From an uncultured Methanomassiliicoccus sp. (GTDB taxonomy: Archaea; Thermoplasmatota; Thermoplasmata; Methanomassiliicoccales; Methanomassiliicoccaceae), in the NCBI GenBank assembly GCA_905202485.1, contig CAJKRY010000001.1:124001-188000 (forward strand): a stretch of DNA of 64,000 nucleotides. The letters are read 5' to 3'. The position numbers and the translations under genes were made by a program. Positions 1-9,473 of this stretch are shown piece by piece. Each line of letters begins with the position of its first letter. The first letter of the stretch is position 1. Below the pieces are notes generated by a model. It saw only the letters and a program-made list of their open reading frames with translations. It ran no database searches and was not told where the DNA came from.

Positions 1-2
1 TT

Positions 3-1481
3 GAAGCTCCCAATATTTGCATAGGGAATCTGGCATTCTACAACTGTAACTCTCTGGAGACTATCTCATTTGCCGGCGGAGTCAGCGAAATAGGAGAACT
101 AGCATTTTTCAACTGCAATTCTTTAAAAGATATTGAGATTAATGGAAATGATCTGAAAATACACAATTACGCATTCATGAGTTGCTCATCATTGATGTCT
201 CTGAAACTATCAGGCAGTGTCGCTTCAATAGGGCAGTATGTATTCATGGGCTGTACGGATCTGCATTCTGTAAACATCACAGGCAGCATAGAGATTATTG
301 ACAACAATGCATTTTACAGGTGCAATGGGCTCAAGACTGTAAATCTGCCTGCTGGGATGAAAAGCATCGGTGACAATGCATTCAAAGAGTGTGGCTCAAT
401 TGAGCGTTTTATAATAAATGGAGATAATAAAGTTTCTTTGGGAAACGATGCATTTTATGATGCTTTTGCCATAGCGGTCATACCTAATGAAAGTCCATAT
501 CTGAGAGTGGTGGCGTCATCACGAGCTGAGCTCATTACAAGCGGTATTGAGCATCCATCGAATAATCATGTACAAGTCTGCGTTGTCATACCTCCAGAAG
601 ACACGGTAATTGAAGAACGTGCATTCAGAGATTCCAGATGTGACATTGTAGAAGTAATAATGCACGACAATATCACAAAGATCGAAATGGAAGCATTCGC
701 TTACACAAGTATATTTAAATTGGATCTTCCAGATTCTCTAACATACATAGGCGACAGTGCATTCAAATTGAATGAAATTCACACACTAATTATTCCTGAA
801 AATGTTACATATATCGGAGATTCGGCATTTGATTACTGCACTTATCTTTCATCAGTGTCGATACCAGAAAGTGTGGAACATATTGGGGCTTCGGCATTCG
901 CACATTCAATATATATGAGAGAAGTTTATTTTTCACATTCAGACATGCTGCCTGAGATGCCTCACATGAGCATATATGGTGCAAATTCACTATTCTATAA
1001 CTGCCAAAAAACCACACAGGGAGAAACTCATGAAGGATGGTATCCAACACTTGGCAATGGCGGTATCAATGTGTATATCAGAAGCGGCGTTAACAATACA
1101 CAGTCTCTGGATAACCAATTCAACAATTTGAATATCATTGAAGTTAAAGATTATATTGTTACATTTGATCCAAACGGCGGAACAATAGATACTATGTTTA
1201 AAACTGTAAAAGATGGAGAATGTGTAGTTCCATCTGTACACCCTCCGAGCATACGGGAAGAATGGGGCGTTTCATACATCTTTAAAGGCTGGTGCTATGG
1301 AGATGAACTTTATGATCTTAACACGCCAGTGACTGAAGACATGGTGTTAACTGCTAGCTGGGAAAGATCTGTGCGCAGCATTTCTGATGATAATAATAAC
1401 ATGATATACTTCCTGATAACGCTTGCAATTATCATCATAGCTGTGATATCAGTTGCATACATCTACATAAAGAAAAAATAA
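3..1481 (+). CDS. BspA-like leucine-rich-repeat surface protein, C-terminal part
   Basis: The reading frame is open from the window edge, so the N-terminus lies outside; an ATG at 177 is only an internal methionine. Repeats of about 23 residues with the pattern IGxxAFxxCxxL run through most of the protein, the signature of LRR_5/BspA repeats. They are followed by one InlB-type B-repeat (around residues 365-435 of the visible part, with VTFDPNGGT and FKGW). A single C-terminal membrane helix of about 20 hydrophobic residues precedes a YIKKK tail. The protein is therefore probably exported and anchored by its C-terminus with the repeats outside. Such proteins are known for binding host or bacterial surfaces; the ligand here is unknown. 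A hairpin terminator follows directly. Confidence 0.9.
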   Translation, partial: EAPNICIGNLAFYNCNSLETISFAGGVSEIGELAFFNCNSLKDIEINGNDLKIHNYAFMSCSSLMSLKLSGSVASIGQYVFMGCTDLHSVNITGSIEIIDNNAFYRCNGLKTVNLPAGMKSIGDNAFKECGSIERFIINGDNKVSLGNDAFYDAFAIAVIPNESPYLRVVASSRAELITSGIEHPSNNHVQVCVVIPPEDTVIEERAFRDSRCDIVEVIMHDNITKIEMEAFAYTSIFKLDLPDSLTYIGDSAFKLNEIHTLIIPENVTYIGDSAFDYCTYLSSVSIPESVEHIGASAFAHSIYMREVYFSHSDMLPEMPHMSIYGANSLFYNCQKTTQGETHEGWYPTLGNGGINVYIRSGVNNTQSLDNQFNNLNIIEVKDYIVTFDPNGGTIDTMFKTVKDGECVVPSVHPPSIREEWGVSYIFKGWCYGDELYDLNTPVTEDMVLTASWERSVRSISDDNNNMIYFLITLAIIIIAVISVAYIYIKKK

Positions 1482-1507
1482 GGAGGAGCATTCCTCCGAT
1501 TTTTTTA
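1482..1507 (+). terminator. Hairpin terminator after the LRR surface protein
   Basis: A 6-bp stem (GGAGGA/TCCTCC, 1482-1487 with 1492-1497) and four-base loop are followed by a run of seven T residues. It starts at the last base of the stop codon. Confidence 0.75.
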
Positions 1508-1581
1508 TATTACAAAATTTCAGATAAACACCGCTAAATGAATTATTAACAAGGGGTTTATAAGAGTCTTAATATTTTTAG

Positions 1582-2289
1582 ATGAGAAGTTCAATGGAAA
1601 CTCTTGAGATCTGCGGAATTGAAATAGAAATAGAAAGAAAGAAGATCAAGAATCTTCACATTTACATTCATCCACCATATGGAAACGTTACTATTTCTGC
1701 ACCGGTCAGAATGAGTGACGAAACTATCATAAAATTTGTAACTTCAAAGATCCCCTGGATAGAAAAGCACCAGAGTGCATTTCAAAAGCAGAAATCAAAA
1801 ATGTGCCGTTATCTAAATGGAGAAGAAATCAACATCTGGGGAAAAAAATACAGCTTAGCAATTATACATTCAGAAACTAAAACACTTATAGTAAGCGGAA
1901 ATGATGTCCTTCTGCTGATTGATGAAAACAGTACTTTTGAACAAAGAGAAAAAGTCATAAATGCATGGCATAAAGATCAATTAGAGCCAGTAATGCTTGA
2001 ACTTGCAAGAAAATGGGAAGAAATTATAGGCGTAAAGGCAAGTTCGTACATTATCAGGAACATGCGTACAAGATGGGGAAGCTGCAATACATCCACTAGG
2101 AGAATCTGCATCAATTTGCAGCTTGCTAAAAAGTCCCCAGAACTTTTAGAGTATGTGATAGTCCATGAACTCTGCCATCTGTTGGAAGGCAGCCACAATG
2201 AAGTTTTTAAGGCATATATGGACAAGTATCTGCCCAACTGGAGACATTTAAGAAAAGAACTTAATGAGAAACCAATAGGTACCTTTTAA
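1582..2289 (+). CDS. YgjP-type (M48-like) zinc metallopeptidase
   Basis: A 235-residue protein of the YgjP/DUF45 family. The zinc-binding motif HELCH (about residue 195) is followed by a downstream EGSHNEVF segment that fits the family's third ligand region, and RTRWGSCN precedes the site as usual in this family. No signal peptide or membrane helix is seen, so it is probably cytoplasmic. Its substrate is unknown; bacterial relatives often sit beside restriction or repair genes, which is not the case here. There is no Shine-Dalgarno, but a TTTATAAG box about 25 bases upstream of the ATG suggests a leaderless transcript and supports this start. Confidence 0.85.
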   Translation: MRSSMETLEICGIEIEIERKKIKNLHIYIHPPYGNVTISAPVRMSDETIIKFVTSKIPWIEKHQSAFQKQKSKMCRYLNGEEINIWGKKYSLAIIHSETKTLIVSGNDVLLLIDENSTFEQREKVINAWHKDQLEPVMLELARKWEEIIGVKASSYIIRNMRTRWGSCNTSTRRICINLQLAKKSPELLEYVIVHELCHLLEGSHNEVFKAYMDKYLPNWRHLRKELNEKPIGTF

Positions 2290-2374
2290 GGTATAGAAGT
2301 GTATCACATTGTATCTCTATGAAGTCATATTCCATGTTTAATAAATTTTCATAGATGTGATGGGGATGATGTGA

Positions 2375-2980
2375 ATGGAATCTAAAGAAAAAATAACAGC
2401 CATGACTGTTATTGGGGTCGTGGCAGTTGTTGCAATATTATGTGCAACAATGGTATGGAGTTTGAGTATCGTAAATGAGCATGCTTTCAGTTCAAATGAT
2501 GATTATATATATTCATATTCTAATGCTCATGTAACTGTAATGGGATCTGAAAAAGACGGTGAATTTATTGAATCTGCATTAGATCAATATACAGATAATA
2601 TAATCATACAAAGTGATTTTGAAAGTATAACTCATCCAACGATTGTATTCATCACAGAAGATTACGCATCGCATCAGGAACATGATTATTTAGTAGAAAA
2701 TATAAGATATCTAATAAATCATGGATGTCCAGTCATTACACTGTTCGAATCTCCAAATCTTCTTATTGAAGCATCCAATGGAAGTTCCAGCATCGCACAA
2801 GATTCTAATGCAAATGGATTGATACAAATAAAAAATGGGGAGCATTTGATCACTAAATGGTTTAGTGTATCTGGATTCAGTGAAGAAGGCACCATAAAAG
2901 AAGGATATATTTATGGTATATACTCCATAGTAATTTATGCAAATCACACAGAGATTTCAGAATCTGAGATACAAGAATAA
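2375..2980 (+). CDS. Membrane-anchored extracytoplasmic protein of unknown function
   Basis: The 201-residue product has one N-terminal hydrophobic segment (about residues 10-32) after a short charged start, then a soluble domain of about 165 residues. I do not recognise the domain. The topology suggests an anchor or uncleaved signal with the soluble part outside. A good ribosome-binding site (GGGGATGAT) lies just upstream of the ATG. The gene stands alone between the metallopeptidase and the catalase, with no clear functional link to either. Confidence 0.7.
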   Translation: MESKEKITAMTVIGVVAVVAILCATMVWSLSIVNEHAFSSNDDYIYSYSNAHVTVMGSEKDGEFIESALDQYTDNIIIQSDFESITHPTIVFITEDYASHQEHDYLVENIRYLINHGCPVITLFESPNLLIEASNGSSSIAQDSNANGLIQIKNGEHLITKWFSVSGFSEEGTIKEGYIYGIYSIVIYANHTEISESEIQE

Positions 2981-3062
2981 TCGGCGATGTTATAATAACT
3001 TCAGAATGTATGCTTTGCACGATATGAGCTCAATGCTGCCGCAGTGCACTTGAATTCATAGC

Positions 3063-3071
3063 GGAGATGAT
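3063..3071 (+). promoter_or_regulatory. Strong Shine-Dalgarno that places the catalase start at an ATA codon
   Basis: GGAGATGAT matches the archaeal anti-Shine-Dalgarno complement GGAGGTGAT at 8 of 9 positions. The GGAG core ends 8 bases before the ATA codon at 3075 and about 68 bases before the first conventional start codon (TTG, 3135), so it argues for initiation at ATA. Confidence 0.65.
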
Positions 3072-3074
3072 AGC

Positions 3075-4589
3075 ATATCTTCTAAAAAGTTAACAAATGA
3101 GGTCGGAGCTCCAGTAGCTGAGAATGAGCATTCATTGACTGCTGGACCTCGCGGACCGGTAATGCTGCAGGATGTCTGGTTGTTAGAGAAACTAGCACAC
3201 TTCGACAGAGAAGTGATTCCTGAAAGACGCATGCATGCTAAAGGCAGCGGAGCATACGGTACATTCACAGTAACACACGACATTACAAAATATACAAGAG
3301 CCAAAGTCTTCGAACCGGGAAAGAAGACTGATGTCTTTGTCCGTTTTTCTACAGTAGCCGGTGAAAGGGGCGCTGCAGACGCAGAAAGAGATATCAGAGG
3401 ATTTGCCTGTAAATTCTATACTGAAGAGGGAAACTGGGATCTGGTTGGAAACAACACGCCTACATTCTTCATCAGAGATGTTCATGACTTCCCAGATCTC
3501 AACAGGGCTGTGAAGAGAGATCCAAAAACCAACATGCGTTCAGCACAGAATAACTGGGACTTCTGGACCATGCTCCCTGAGACTTTTCATCAAACTACAA
3601 TCGTAATGTCCGACCGCGGAATTCCTGCTTCCTACAGGCACATGCATGTATTCGGTGAGCATACATTCAGCTTCTACAATGCTAAAAACGAACGCGTCTG
3701 GTGCAAGTTCCATCTGCGTACTCAGCAGGGAATCAAAAATCTGACAGATGCAGAAGCTGAAGAGTTAATCGGCAGAGACAGAGAAAGCCACGGTAGAGAT
3801 CTGTATGAAGCGATTGAACGCGGAGACTACCCGCGCTGGACTATGTATGTGCAGACCATGACTGAAGAGCAGGCAAGAAACCACTACGAGAATCCCTTTG
3901 ATATTACAAAAGTCTGGAGGCATGCTGAATTCCCACTTCAGGAAGTTGGTGTTCTGGAACTTAATAGAAACCCTGAGAATTACTTTGCAGAGGTAGAGCA
4001 GGCTGCATTCACACCTGCACACGTCGTACCCGGCATAGGATTCTCACCGGACAAATTCCTGCAGGGCCGTCTTTTCGTCTACGGAGATGCACAGCGTTAC
4101 AGGTTAGGTGTAAATTACAATCAGATACCTGTTAACCGTGCAAAGTGCGAAGTTCATGACTACCACAGGGATGGAATGATGCGTGTTGACGGCAACTACG
4201 GAGCCACTCCTTCCTATACACCAAACAGCCTGGGAGAATGGGCCGCTCAGCCGGAAGTTATGGAGCCGCCGTTAGATCTCAGCGGAGCCATGTATGCATT
4301 TGATCCCAAAGATGATCCTACAGACAACTGCTTCCGCCAGGGAGGCGAACTATATCGTCTGATGACTGAAGACAAACGTGCTCTTTTGATTGAAAACACT
4401 GCACGCAACATTGCACCTGTTACTCCTAACATCAAATACCGCCACGCTGCCCATTGTTATCTGGCAGACGAAGAGTACGGGAAGCGCATCACAGAAGCAA
4501 TGGGCATAAACTTCGAAAAAGTCAAAGAGCTTTCAAAGCTGTCCAATGCTGAACTGATAAAAGCTACCTTAGATCAGAATATACAGTAA
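3075..4589 (+). CDS. katA: Monofunctional haem catalase, apparently starting at ATA
   Basis: Dismutates hydrogen peroxide. The distal histidine lies in RRMHAKG (about residue 54), the distal asparagine in VGNNTPTFF, and the proximal haem-ligand tyrosine in RLFVYGDAQRYRLG. The length of 504 residues from ATA fits small-subunit catalases. The first conventional start (TTG at 3135) would cut about 20 residues, yet the upstream in-frame stretch reads SSKKLTNEVGAPVAENEHS, clearly catalase N-terminus, and no ATG, GTG or TTG lies in that frame before the TGA at 3051. An excellent ribosome-binding site positions ATA 3075 as the start. Alternatives are a recent ATG-to-ATA mutation or a sequencing error. 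A second catalase gene lies 1 kb downstream on the other strand. Confidence 0.9.
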   Translation: MSSKKLTNEVGAPVAENEHSLTAGPRGPVMLQDVWLLEKLAHFDREVIPERRMHAKGSGAYGTFTVTHDITKYTRAKVFEPGKKTDVFVRFSTVAGERGAADAERDIRGFACKFYTEEGNWDLVGNNTPTFFIRDVHDFPDLNRAVKRDPKTNMRSAQNNWDFWTMLPETFHQTTIVMSDRGIPASYRHMHVFGEHTFSFYNAKNERVWCKFHLRTQQGIKNLTDAEAEELIGRDRESHGRDLYEAIERGDYPRWTMYVQTMTEEQARNHYENPFDITKVWRHAEFPLQEVGVLELNRNPENYFAEVEQAAFTPAHVVPGIGFSPDKFLQGRLFVYGDAQRYRLGVNYNQIPVNRAKCEVHDYHRDGMMRVDGNYGATPSYTPNSLGEWAAQPEVMEPPLDLSGAMYAFDPKDDPTDNCFRQGGELYRLMTEDKRALLIENTARNIAPVTPNIKYRHAAHCYLADEEYGKRITEAMGINFEKVKELSKLSNAELIKATLDQNIQ

Positions 4590-4598
4590 ACACTTACT

Positions 4599-4635
4599 CA
4601 TCAGATGCGTTGTCATCTGATGGTCTCTTTTTTTA
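4599..4635 (+). terminator. Hairpin terminator after the first catalase
   Basis: A perfect 9-bp stem (CATCAGATG/CATCTGATG, 4599-4607 with 4614-4622), six-base loop and a T-rich tract. Confidence 0.8.
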
Positions 4636-4654
4636 ATAAATTTAAACTTAAAAA

Positions 4655-5527
4655 TCAATCAAAAAGGCTCATCTGTTTTCCGTTAGATTTTTCTTCAAAC
4701 TGATTCAAGTATTCGAATATCTGATTGTTATCATGAACAATACCATTCTGCTCGCATTTCTGATGAAATAAACGCATCAATTCGCTGTTGTTTCGGCTGC
4801 TGAGAGAATACTGGCTGCCGAAAGTTTCAATGTATCTTTCTTTCATATGCGGAAACAGTTTATCCAGCTGATCGTAAAAGTATTCTCTGTTTCCTTCCCT
4901 GAGCGTCAGCCCCATGCCGAAACAGATAACGCCGTATACTTCAGCTTCAATGCAGTAATCCAATATTCCTGAGATATTTTCATAAGTGTCGTTGATGAAT
5001 GGTAGAATAGGGCAGAGCCACACCACTGTGGGTATGCCTAAATAACGCAGCTTTTTCAAGACTTCAAACCGTTCTTTTGTGGTGCTGACGTTCTGTTCTA
5101 TTTTCCTGCATAAATCTTCATCATAAGTGGTCAGAGTCATCTGCACCACGCATTTTGTTTTCTTATTTATTCTATCCAATAAATCCACATCTCTCAAAAC
5201 AAGATTTGATTTTGTTATCAGTGTAAAGCCGAAACCGTAATGATCTGCCAGAGATAATGCTTTTCTGACGTAGCCCAATTCTGCCTCAAGAGGAATATAT
5301 GGGTCAGTCATTGAACCTGTGCCGATCATGCACTTTTTCTTTTTATGCTTGAGTGCATAATCCAGCAATTCAATTGCATTCTCCTTGACTTCAATGTCTT
5401 CAAACTGATGATTCATGTGATAACAGCTGCTTCTTGAGTCACAGTATATGCACCCGTGCGAACATCCCCTGTAGAGATTCACTCCGTTTTTTGCAGATAA
5501 GATCCCCTTAGATTGTACGTAATGCAT
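4655..5527 (-). CDS. SPL-family radical SAM protein
   Basis: About 290 residues with the radical SAM cluster motif CSHGCIYC near residue 26, an MIGTGSMTDPY segment and an FTLITKSN strand, typical of the spore-photoproduct-lyase-like (Rv2578c-like) family. These enzymes cleave S-adenosylmethionine at a 4Fe-4S cluster; DNA repair is the known role of true SPL, but most relatives have unknown substrates. I chose the ATG at 5527 over a TTG two codons upstream. It sits between two catalase genes, so a part in damage repair is possible but inferred. Confidence 0.8.
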   Translation of the reverse strand: MHYVQSKGILSAKNGVNLYRGCSHGCIYCDSRSSCYHMNHQFEDIEVKENAIELLDYALKHKKKKCMIGTGSMTDPYIPLEAELGYVRKALSLADHYGFGFTLITKSNLVLRDVDLLDRINKKTKCVVQMTLTTYDEDLCRKIEQNVSTTKERFEVLKKLRYLGIPTVVWLCPILPFINDTYENISGILDYCIEAEVYGVICFGMGLTLREGNREYFYDQLDKLFPHMKERYIETFGSQYSLSSRNNSELMRLFHQKCEQNGIVHDNNQIFEYLNQFEEKSNGKQMSLFD

Positions 5528-5609
5528 TAGCAATAGACAACAAATTGACGCTTAAATAACCTTTCAGACATTGATTTTTAAAATAATAAAAAATAAATTA
5601 AAAGATGTG

Positions 5610-7103
5610 TTACATCTTCATTGTTATTTTTTCCCGCTCTTCTTGAGATGCCATAGCCAACTTTATGACTTTATCGACATCAAGTGACAAAACTTTGGCA
5701 ACTCTCGTACCGTAGTCTTCATCAACCTTATAGAATAAAGCAGTCTGGCGGTACTGTAAGCTTTCTTTAGCTCCTCCGAGGTGTCCAGAGACATTTGAAA
5801 TCAAGTGGTCCTTGTCTTCATCACTTAGAACTCTTGTGTAAAGAGCCCTTGCCTGAGCAAAATCTACGTCATCTATCGGCACCTGATGACGTTTGGCTTC
5901 CTCATTCACCATCGGTGCAGGCGGTGTGTAAGACATGTCTGGAGCAGGAGCATTAGGAACAGAATTGGGATAATAATTCGGATCAGATCCAGCAATTGCA
6001 TAGCTCATCGGTCCGTCCCTCTGATAAATATTCATTGCTTTAGGTGCATTGATCTTTAGCTGCTGGAAGTTTGGACCTAATCTGTAACGCTGAGTATCTG
6101 TATATGCAAACATTCTTGACTGCAGCATCCTGTCAGGAGAGGCTCCAATTCCCGGAACCATGTTGGACGGCGCAAATGCAGACTGCTCTACCTCATCAAA
6201 GTAATTATCGGGATTTTTATTGAGAACCAGCTTTCCCAAAGGAATCAGAGGAAAGTCTCCATGGTACCAGACTTTGGTTGCATCAAAAGGATCAAACTCA
6301 TATTTCTCAGCCTGTTCAGGAGTCATGATCTGCACATATACAGTCCATGAAGGATAGTCTCCTTTTTTGATAGCTTCAAATAAATCAATCGTAGCATGGT
6401 CTGCTTCTTTTCCCTTGAGCTCTATTGCCTCGTCTGCCGTAAGCGTCTCATTTCCCTGATCAGACTTGAAGGTATATTTTATCCAGACGTGTTCATTCTT
6501 TTCATTATACCACATGAAGGTATTAGTTCCAAAACCATCCATATGCCTGTAGTTTTTAGGAGTTCCACGATCTGTAAATAAGATTGTCACCTGATGAACA
6601 CTTTCAGGAGTTAATGACAGAAAGTCCCAGTACATGTCATAATCGTGGAGATTGTTTTTAGGATTTCTTTTCTGGCTGTGAATGAAATCAGGAAACTTGA
6701 TAGCATCCCTTATGAAGAAGACCGGAGTGTTGTTAGCTACAATATCGTAATTTCCTTCCTCAGTGTAGAACTTCACAGCAAATCCTCTCGGGTCCCTGTC
6801 GGCATCTGGACCGCCTCTTTCAGTATTGACAATGGAGAACCTTACAAAAATATCAGTTTTCTTTCCCACTTCAGAGAGAAAAGCAGCTCTCGTGTACTTG
6901 CTCAAGTCATTTGTTACTTCGAAATACCCATGCGCTCCGGTACCTTTTGCATGCACAACCCTTTCAGGAATACGCTCCCTATTGAAGTGAGCTAGCTTTT
7001 CAGTCAGATGCACATCCTGAATAAGCGTATAACCGCTTGCAGTTATTGATGCCTGGTCATCATCTACAGGAGAACCACTTGCAGTGGTTAATTTTCCTTT
7101 CAT
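5610..7103 (-). CDS. katA: Second monofunctional haem catalase
   Basis: A complete 497-residue catalase with distal histidine in RVVHAKG (about residue 54), distal asparagine in VANNTPVFF and proximal tyrosine in RMFAYTDTQRYRLG. Unlike the first catalase it has a normal ATG and a full N-terminus (MKGKLTTASGSPV). The two proteins are paralogous but clearly diverged, with different inserts and C-termini, so they look like separate acquisitions or an old duplication. Two catalases are notable in a methanogen. Confidence 0.93.
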   Translation of the reverse strand: MKGKLTTASGSPVDDDQASITASGYTLIQDVHLTEKLAHFNRERIPERVVHAKGTGAHGYFEVTNDLSKYTRAAFLSEVGKKTDIFVRFSIVNTERGGPDADRDPRGFAVKFYTEEGNYDIVANNTPVFFIRDAIKFPDFIHSQKRNPKNNLHDYDMYWDFLSLTPESVHQVTILFTDRGTPKNYRHMDGFGTNTFMWYNEKNEHVWIKYTFKSDQGNETLTADEAIELKGKEADHATIDLFEAIKKGDYPSWTVYVQIMTPEQAEKYEFDPFDATKVWYHGDFPLIPLGKLVLNKNPDNYFDEVEQSAFAPSNMVPGIGASPDRMLQSRMFAYTDTQRYRLGPNFQQLKINAPKAMNIYQRDGPMSYAIAGSDPNYYPNSVPNAPAPDMSYTPPAPMVNEEAKRHQVPIDDVDFAQARALYTRVLSDEDKDHLISNVSGHLGGAKESLQYRQTALFYKVDEDYGTRVAKVLSLDVDKVIKLAMASQEEREKITMKM

Positions 7104-7148
7104 GAAATATCAGTTACAATGCCGAGTATAATCACATTGCTTGAGAAA

Positions 7149-7176
7149 AAATTAGTAAAACGGAAGATATCTTCCG
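7149..7176 (-). terminator. Palindromic terminator between flavodoxin-ferredoxin gene and catalase
   Basis: CGGAAGATATCTTCCG (7161-7176) is a perfect 16-bp palindrome followed on the minus strand by TTTTACTAATTTTTT. It probably ends the gene at 7211-8002; it could also act as an operator upstream of the catalase. Confidence 0.55.
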
Positions 7177-7210
7177 CTAAGATCGGATTATATCAAAGAC
7201 TCCATTGAAT

Positions 7211-8002
7211 TCATGGGGACTGATTGATATAGAACATCTCTGGTTTTTTGTATTCAGCACAGCTTTTCAAGAACTCCTTGGTAGCAATTTTATAAGTAAT
7301 GCCGTGAAAAGCCCTTGCATTTCTTGGACAGATGTGTATGCATGCACCGCATGAGATACAGGTCTCTTTGTTAGTTTTCTTTGGATTCTCTGCTGAGATT
7401 GAGTGTGTGGGGCATATTCTAACACACTTACACAATCCGCTGCACTTGCTGTCTCCTTTAGGATTCAGGGGCACTTTTCCTGCTGTAATATATGGTATGT
7501 TTCCCTTAACTTTAATATGCTTATAGCAGTCGGGAGAAAACTCTGTAAGCAAATGGCTACAGTTATCCGCAAACTCAGCTATGAGTTTGAGATCATTTTC
7601 ATCAGGCCTGCCTGCTGCGATCTGAGGGAAGATTGAATGCTGAGCGATGAATGCACCGGCGCCGATTACACAAAAGCCCTCCGCTTCCAAGATATCCTTC
7701 AGTTCGATTAGCGCATCTTCATAATCACGGTTACCATAGACAACCATGGCAATTGCAGGCTGCCTGTTGCCTTTTAAGTGATGCAGCATGCCTACACAAA
7801 GCTCTGGAATCCTGCCTGCATATGCTGGCATTGCTACAATAAGTACTGAATCATCTGAAACTTTGATATCCTCAGTCAAAGGTGCTTTCAATAAATTGTA
7901 TTCTGTAATGTCGTTGCATATTCTGCTAGATGCCGCCTTGATAACTTTTTCTGTATTCCCGTTAGGGCTAAAATACACCTGAGTTACTTTATCAAAGCAC
8001 AT
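7211..8002 (-). CDS. Flavodoxin-ferredoxin fusion (EFR1-type)
   Basis: An N-terminal flavodoxin-like domain (VYFSPNGNTEKV, FMN phosphate loop) is joined to a C-terminal domain with two 4Fe-4S motifs (CSGLCKCVRICP and CISCGACIHICP). It should shuttle electrons between a flavin and the clusters in the cytoplasm; partners are unknown. The frame is open up to a possible start at 8050, but the ATG at 8002 has a GGTGAG ribosome-binding site and begins exactly at the flavodoxin fold, so I prefer it. A palindromic terminator follows. The neighbouring catalases suggest a redox-stress role, which is inferred. Confidence 0.85.
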   Translation of the reverse strand: MCFDKVTQVYFSPNGNTEKVIKAASSRICNDITEYNLLKAPLTEDIKVSDDSVLIVAMPAYAGRIPELCVGMLHHLKGNRQPAIAMVVYGNRDYEDALIELKDILEAEGFCVIGAGAFIAQHSIFPQIAAGRPDENDLKLIAEFADNCSHLLTEFSPDCYKHIKVKGNIPYITAGKVPLNPKGDSKCSGLCKCVRICPTHSISAENPKKTNKETCISCGACIHICPRNARAFHGITYKIATKEFLKSCAEYKKPEMFYINQSP

Positions 8003-8114
8003 ATACTCACCATTTTTTACAAATGCAATAGCTAACTGGTATAAAATCACATGGTATCAATAATAATTTTAAGAATAAAAGTAAGACTAGAGATGAGACC
8101 GCTCATCCTCAGTC

Positions 8115-9467
8115 TCAGATGGTTCTTCTCTTGAGTTTACCGTCTTTGTCCCGATAGTATGCAGTACCATACGGCGCATGCAGCAGAGGAATTATATCAG
8201 GATCATAATTGCACAGCGTGTTTAATGAATAGATTCCTGTATTAAGAGGATTGTCTAAATACTCATCCGGTTCGTCACCTGCAAAAAATCTCCAGCCGCT
8301 GTCTGGAATGTCTGGATCTGGATCCTCCCGATACATATATCCTATTTTTTCACCGTTGACCATTATGCGATCTGTGGCTTTACAGCCTAATGGTTCATAC
8401 CAGTCCAGCAGTATAGATTGAATCTCTTCGCGTGGAATGGCAAGGTTTTTCTTAGATTCAGAAACGCACCGACTTGGTCTGTTGAGATCGACAACATAAT
8501 CAATGCCATCCAACAAATGCAGCAGCTCCTCTTTATTATGACTCAGTTTATATTCGATCTCTTCACTGTACAGCGGAACTATCTGATAGAAATTGATGCA
8601 TTCTCCGTTCGGCATAATACATTTGTCTGCTCCTTCATCAAAGTCAACCATGGTGCAGACGATCATGCCTGAAAGTTTGGTATTCTCTGCTAAAGGCTCA
8701 TTGTTTGATACAGTATGTCCCCAGGCTAACCAAGTGTTCTGCTCCCCCGGCAGCCTGGCCATAACTTTCAGCCATTTTACCGGCCAGAACCACATTTCGT
8801 TGCTGCTGTTTAAGGGCCAGTCAGGAGGAAGGCAGATAATGAGTTCTGCCCTGTCAAAGTTTTCTCCTTCGAGATTTAGCGGCACGGTCATGCGATGGGC
8901 GCCCATTCCCATAGTTACCAGCGTGTAATAATTACGTTCCGGAGTAGGCTCAATGATTGCTATGTCTACACGAATATCCGGAGATACTATCTCATGAAAA
9001 ACTCTGTTGAAAGAGCCGATGCGTTTTTCGATGTGCCTCTGAACGACTTTAAGCTGCTCTTCAGTATAGATCTCCGGGTCAAAATTTTCCTGTTTCAAAC
9101 CAGCCTCTTCCTGCAGCTTTTCTTTGCATATGCCTATGTAATGCATTACGGCCTCATCGCTCTGATCCATTTCCCAGGCCTTCTCAAATTCCTCTCTGGA
9201 GCTGTCAAAGTTCTCCAAGTAGAAATATGCGTAACCAAGCATATAATGCCAGAAGTAATCGTCTTTTCCCTCGTCCTCAATTAAAAGAAGTTGTTCAACA
9301 GCCTCATCATATCTCTTTAAATCGTTGAGGGCCCTCGCAAGATGAAAAATCACGTCGTAATCCATCTCTTCTTCAACCATTAATGAAATTTCATCCAGGA
9401 TCTTCTGGAACTCCTTTTCCTCATGCCATTTATTTAATTTATAAAGAGTTTCTTTGTCCATCGTCAT
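8115..9467 (-). CDS. TPR-SUFU-DUF2185 (Imm33-like) modular protein
   Basis: Three modules are visible in 450 residues: N-terminal tetratricopeptide repeats (about 1-115, with HYMLGYAYFYLENF), a suppressor-of-fused-like domain (about 165-335, with FWPVKWLKVMARLP and WGHTVSNNEP), and a C-terminal DUF2185/Imm33-like domain (about 350-450, with DSGWRFFAGDEPDEY). The last two families are known as immunity proteins of polymorphic toxins and often occur fused as 'polyimmunity' proteins. No signal peptide is seen, so it is cytoplasmic. It is last in a four-gene minus-strand cluster, six bases from the next gene, and shares its TPR module with two cluster members. A second ATG at 9461 has better ribosome-site spacing. 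The cognate toxin is not identified. Confidence 0.8.
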   Translation of the reverse strand: MTMDKETLYKLNKWHEEKEFQKILDEISLMVEEEMDYDVIFHLARALNDLKRYDEAVEQLLLIEDEGKDDYFWHYMLGYAYFYLENFDSSREEFEKAWEMDQSDEAVMHYIGICKEKLQEEAGLKQENFDPEIYTEEQLKVVQRHIEKRIGSFNRVFHEIVSPDIRVDIAIIEPTPERNYYTLVTMGMGAHRMTVPLNLEGENFDRAELIICLPPDWPLNSSNEMWFWPVKWLKVMARLPGEQNTWLAWGHTVSNNEPLAENTKLSGMIVCTMVDFDEGADKCIMPNGECINFYQIVPLYSEEIEYKLSHNKEELLHLLDGIDYVVDLNRPSRCVSESKKNLAIPREEIQSILLDWYEPLGCKATDRIMVNGEKIGYMYREDPDPDIPDSGWRFFAGDEPDEYLDNPLNTGIYSLNTLCNYDPDIIPLLHAPYGTAYYRDKDGKLKRRTI

Positions 9468-9473
9468 TCCTTC

